A stretch of 15,925 nucleotides of DNA from Chitinophaga pinensis (GTDB lineage Bacteria; Bacteroidota; Bacteroidia; Flavobacteriales_D; Crocinitomicaceae). Of this stretch, positions 14,501 to 15,925 are shown piece by piece. The notes under the pieces were generated by a model. The model did not search any database. It was not told the DNA's origin and was given only the letters and a program-made list of their open reading frames with translations. Both the position numbers and the translations under genes were made by a program. The first letter of the stretch is position 1. Every line of letters begins with the position of its first letter. The stretch spans positions 1-15,925 of the forward strand of contig CAMBRH010000044.1 of assembly GCA_945870115.1 (NCBI GenBank), in the 5' to 3' direction.

Positions 14501-15925
14501 ATGAAAAAAGTTTTAATTGCCAATCGTGGAGAAATAGCTAGAAGAGTTATTCGTACTTTAAAATTAATGGGAATAAAAAGTGTTGCCGTTTATTCTGACG
14601 CCGATGCCAATGCGCCTCATGTTTTTGAAGCAGATGAAGCAGTTTATTTGGGTAAATCTCCTTCCTCGGAAAGTTATTTACGACAAGATGAAATTTTACG
14701 TTATTGCAAAGAATTAGGTGTTGACGGAATTCATCCTGGATATGGATTTTTATCTGAAAATGCTGGTTTTGCCGAAAAAGTAAAAGCTGCTGGAATTACA
14801 TTTATCGGACCTTCTCCAGAAGCGATGAATTTAATGGGAGATAAATTATCAGCAAAACAAGCTGTAAAAGAATACGATGTTCCTTTAGTTCCAGGAATCG
14901 ATAGAGCAATTACGGATGTAAACGAAGCTTTGGAAATTGCCAAAATGGTTGGTTTTCCAGTTTTGATAAAAGCTTCCGCTGGAGGTGGTGGAAAAGGAAT
15001 GCGTTTGGTTGAAAATTTAGAAGAATTACCAGAACAAATGCGCATGGCTCAAAGTGAAGCTCGTTCTTCTTTTGGCGATGATGCTTGTTTTATAGAGAAA
15101 TTTGTCACAAAACCACGTCACGTTGAAATTCAAGTTTTCGCAGATTCTCACGGAAATTATGTTTATTTATTTGAAAGAGAATGTTCTATTCAAAGACGTC
15201 ACCAAAAAGTGATCGAAGAAGCTCCAAGTGCCGTTTTAACTCCAGAATTAAGAAAAAAAATGGGAGAATCTGCAGTTGCAGTTTGTAAGGCTTGTAATTA
15301 CGAAGGTGCCGGAACAGTTGAGTTTTTGCTTGATGGTGATTTGAATTTCTACTTTTTGGAAATGAATACGCGTTTGCAGGTTGAACATCCTGTTACAGAA
15401 GAAATTACAGGTTTAGACTTAGTAGAATGGCAAATTCGAGTTGCTCGAGGAGAAAAACTTCCAAAATTACAAGACGAATTAAAAATAAATGGTCACGCAA
15501 TAGAAGTGCGCGTTTATGCAGAAGATGCCTTAAACGGTTTCACGCCAGATATTGGAACTTTATTGCGATATCGTGTTCCTTATGGTGAAAATATCCGTGT
15601 TGACGATGCTTTTGAAGAGGGAATGGAAATTCCAATTTTTTACGATCCAATGATTGCAAAATTATGTGTTTGGGGAGAAACGAGAGAAATTGCCATTGAA
15701 AATACAATAAAAGCAATTGATGAGTATCAAATTTCAGGTTTAAAAACAACTTTGGATTTTGGTAAATTTGTGATGAAACACGAAGCTTTTCGCTCAGGAG
15801 ATTTTGATACAAATTTTGTGAAACAATATTTTTCTGATCCTAAAATTATTAATTCTGCGATGGAAGAAGAAAAAACAGCTTTACTTTCTTCAGTAGATCA
15901 AATTTGGAATCAAATCGAATTAAAT
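14501..15925 (+). CDS. accC: Biotin carboxylase subunit of acyl-CoA carboxylase, 3' end cut by window edge
   Basis: Carboxylates biotin on its carrier protein using ATP and bicarbonate, the first half-reaction of acetyl- or propionyl-CoA carboxylase. 475 codons are visible and open to the edge; Bacteroidetes members are usually about 480, so only a few codons are missing. Seen in order: N-terminal domain (KVLIANRGEIARRVIR at 3-18, GIHPGYGFLSEN at 76-87), ATP-grasp domain with glycine-rich loop KASAGGGGKGMR at 157-168, ECSIQRRHQKVIEEAPS at 227-243, the metal/active-site segment EFLLDGDLNFYFLEMNTRLQVEHPVTE (split here as EFLLDGD at 274-280 and FLEMNTRLQVEHPVTE at 285-300, catalytic Arg291), and C-terminal domain (GHAIEVRVYAED at 331-342). 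No biotin-attachment domain is visible. An upstream ATG at 14485 is out of frame. Acetyl- versus propionyl-CoA use depends on partner subunits outside the window. Confidence 0.94.
   Translation, partial: MKKVLIANRGEIARRVIRTLKLMGIKSVAVYSDADANAPHVFEADEAVYLGKSPSSESYLRQDEILRYCKELGVDGIHPGYGFLSENAGFAEKVKAAGITFIGPSPEAMNLMGDKLSAKQAVKEYDVPLVPGIDRAITDVNEALEIAKMVGFPVLIKASAGGGGKGMRLVENLEELPEQMRMAQSEARSSFGDDACFIEKFVTKPRHVEIQVFADSHGNYVYLFERECSIQRRHQKVIEEAPSAVLTPELRKKMGESAVAVCKACNYEGAGTVEFLLDGDLNFYFLEMNTRLQVEHPVTEEITGLDLVEWQIRVARGEKLPKLQDELKINGHAIEVRVYAEDALNGFTPDIGTLLRYRVPYGENIRVDDAFEEGMEIPIFYDPMIAKLCVWGETREIAIENTIKAIDEYQISGLKTTLDFGKFVMKHEAFRSGDFDTNFVKQYFSDPKIINSAMEEEKTALLSSVDQIWNQIELN

Noticed and set aside
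14731..15812. Minus-strand open frames opposite the biotin carboxylase gene
   Set aside because: The plus-strand frame encodes a clear biotin carboxylase throughout; the antisense products show no family features.

Overview
This window looks like chromosomal DNA from a Flavobacterium-like member of the Bacteroidetes. The evidence is a very AT-rich composition, TAnnTTTG-type -7 promoter boxes just upstream of several start codons, signal peptides ending in the FSQ style, Bacteroidetes-type Wzc, Wza and Mpl proteins, and short dispersed simple repeats between genes. I see no rRNA or tRNA genes, insertion sequence, prophage or CRISPR array.

Left part (1-3505, minus strand): the 5' end of an exopolysaccharide or capsule operon. 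In transcription order it encodes a sugar transferase (initiating phosphoglycosyl transferase), a Wza-like outer-membrane export lipoprotein, and a Wzc-like chain-length/export protein that runs off the left edge. The sugar transferase has an unusual N-terminal half in place of the usual membrane hairpin.

Centre-left (3640-5386, minus strand): mpl, a peptidoglycan-recycling Mur ligase, preceded with a 1-base gap by a small four-helix membrane protein of unknown function.

Centre (5500-10707, minus strand): one very large gene for a 1735-residue secreted protein. It has a signal peptide, a beta-sandwich-like N-terminal domain, about 17 TPR-like units at an unusually long period near 60 residues, a roughly 430-residue K/E/N/S/T-rich region with a recurring acidic DE motif, and a small conserved-looking C-terminal domain. 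Three adjacent TPR units are recent DNA duplications. This is the most unusual object in the window.

Centre-right (10708-12277): two small minus-strand envelope genes, an RlpA-like double-psi beta-barrel protein and a WG-repeat lipoprotein. They are surrounded by four different short-period repeat arrays, one of which supplies the last codons and stop of the rlpA-like gene. A divergent promoter region separates the lipoprotein gene from tex.

Right part (12278-15925, plus strand): tex, an RNA-binding S1-domain protein, then the nearly complete biotin carboxylase subunit of an acyl-CoA carboxylase, cut by the window edge. Most of the minus-strand genes concern the cell envelope: polysaccharide export, peptidoglycan recycling, peptidoglycan-associated and lipoproteins, and a large exported repeat protein. 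The plus-strand genes are housekeeping.
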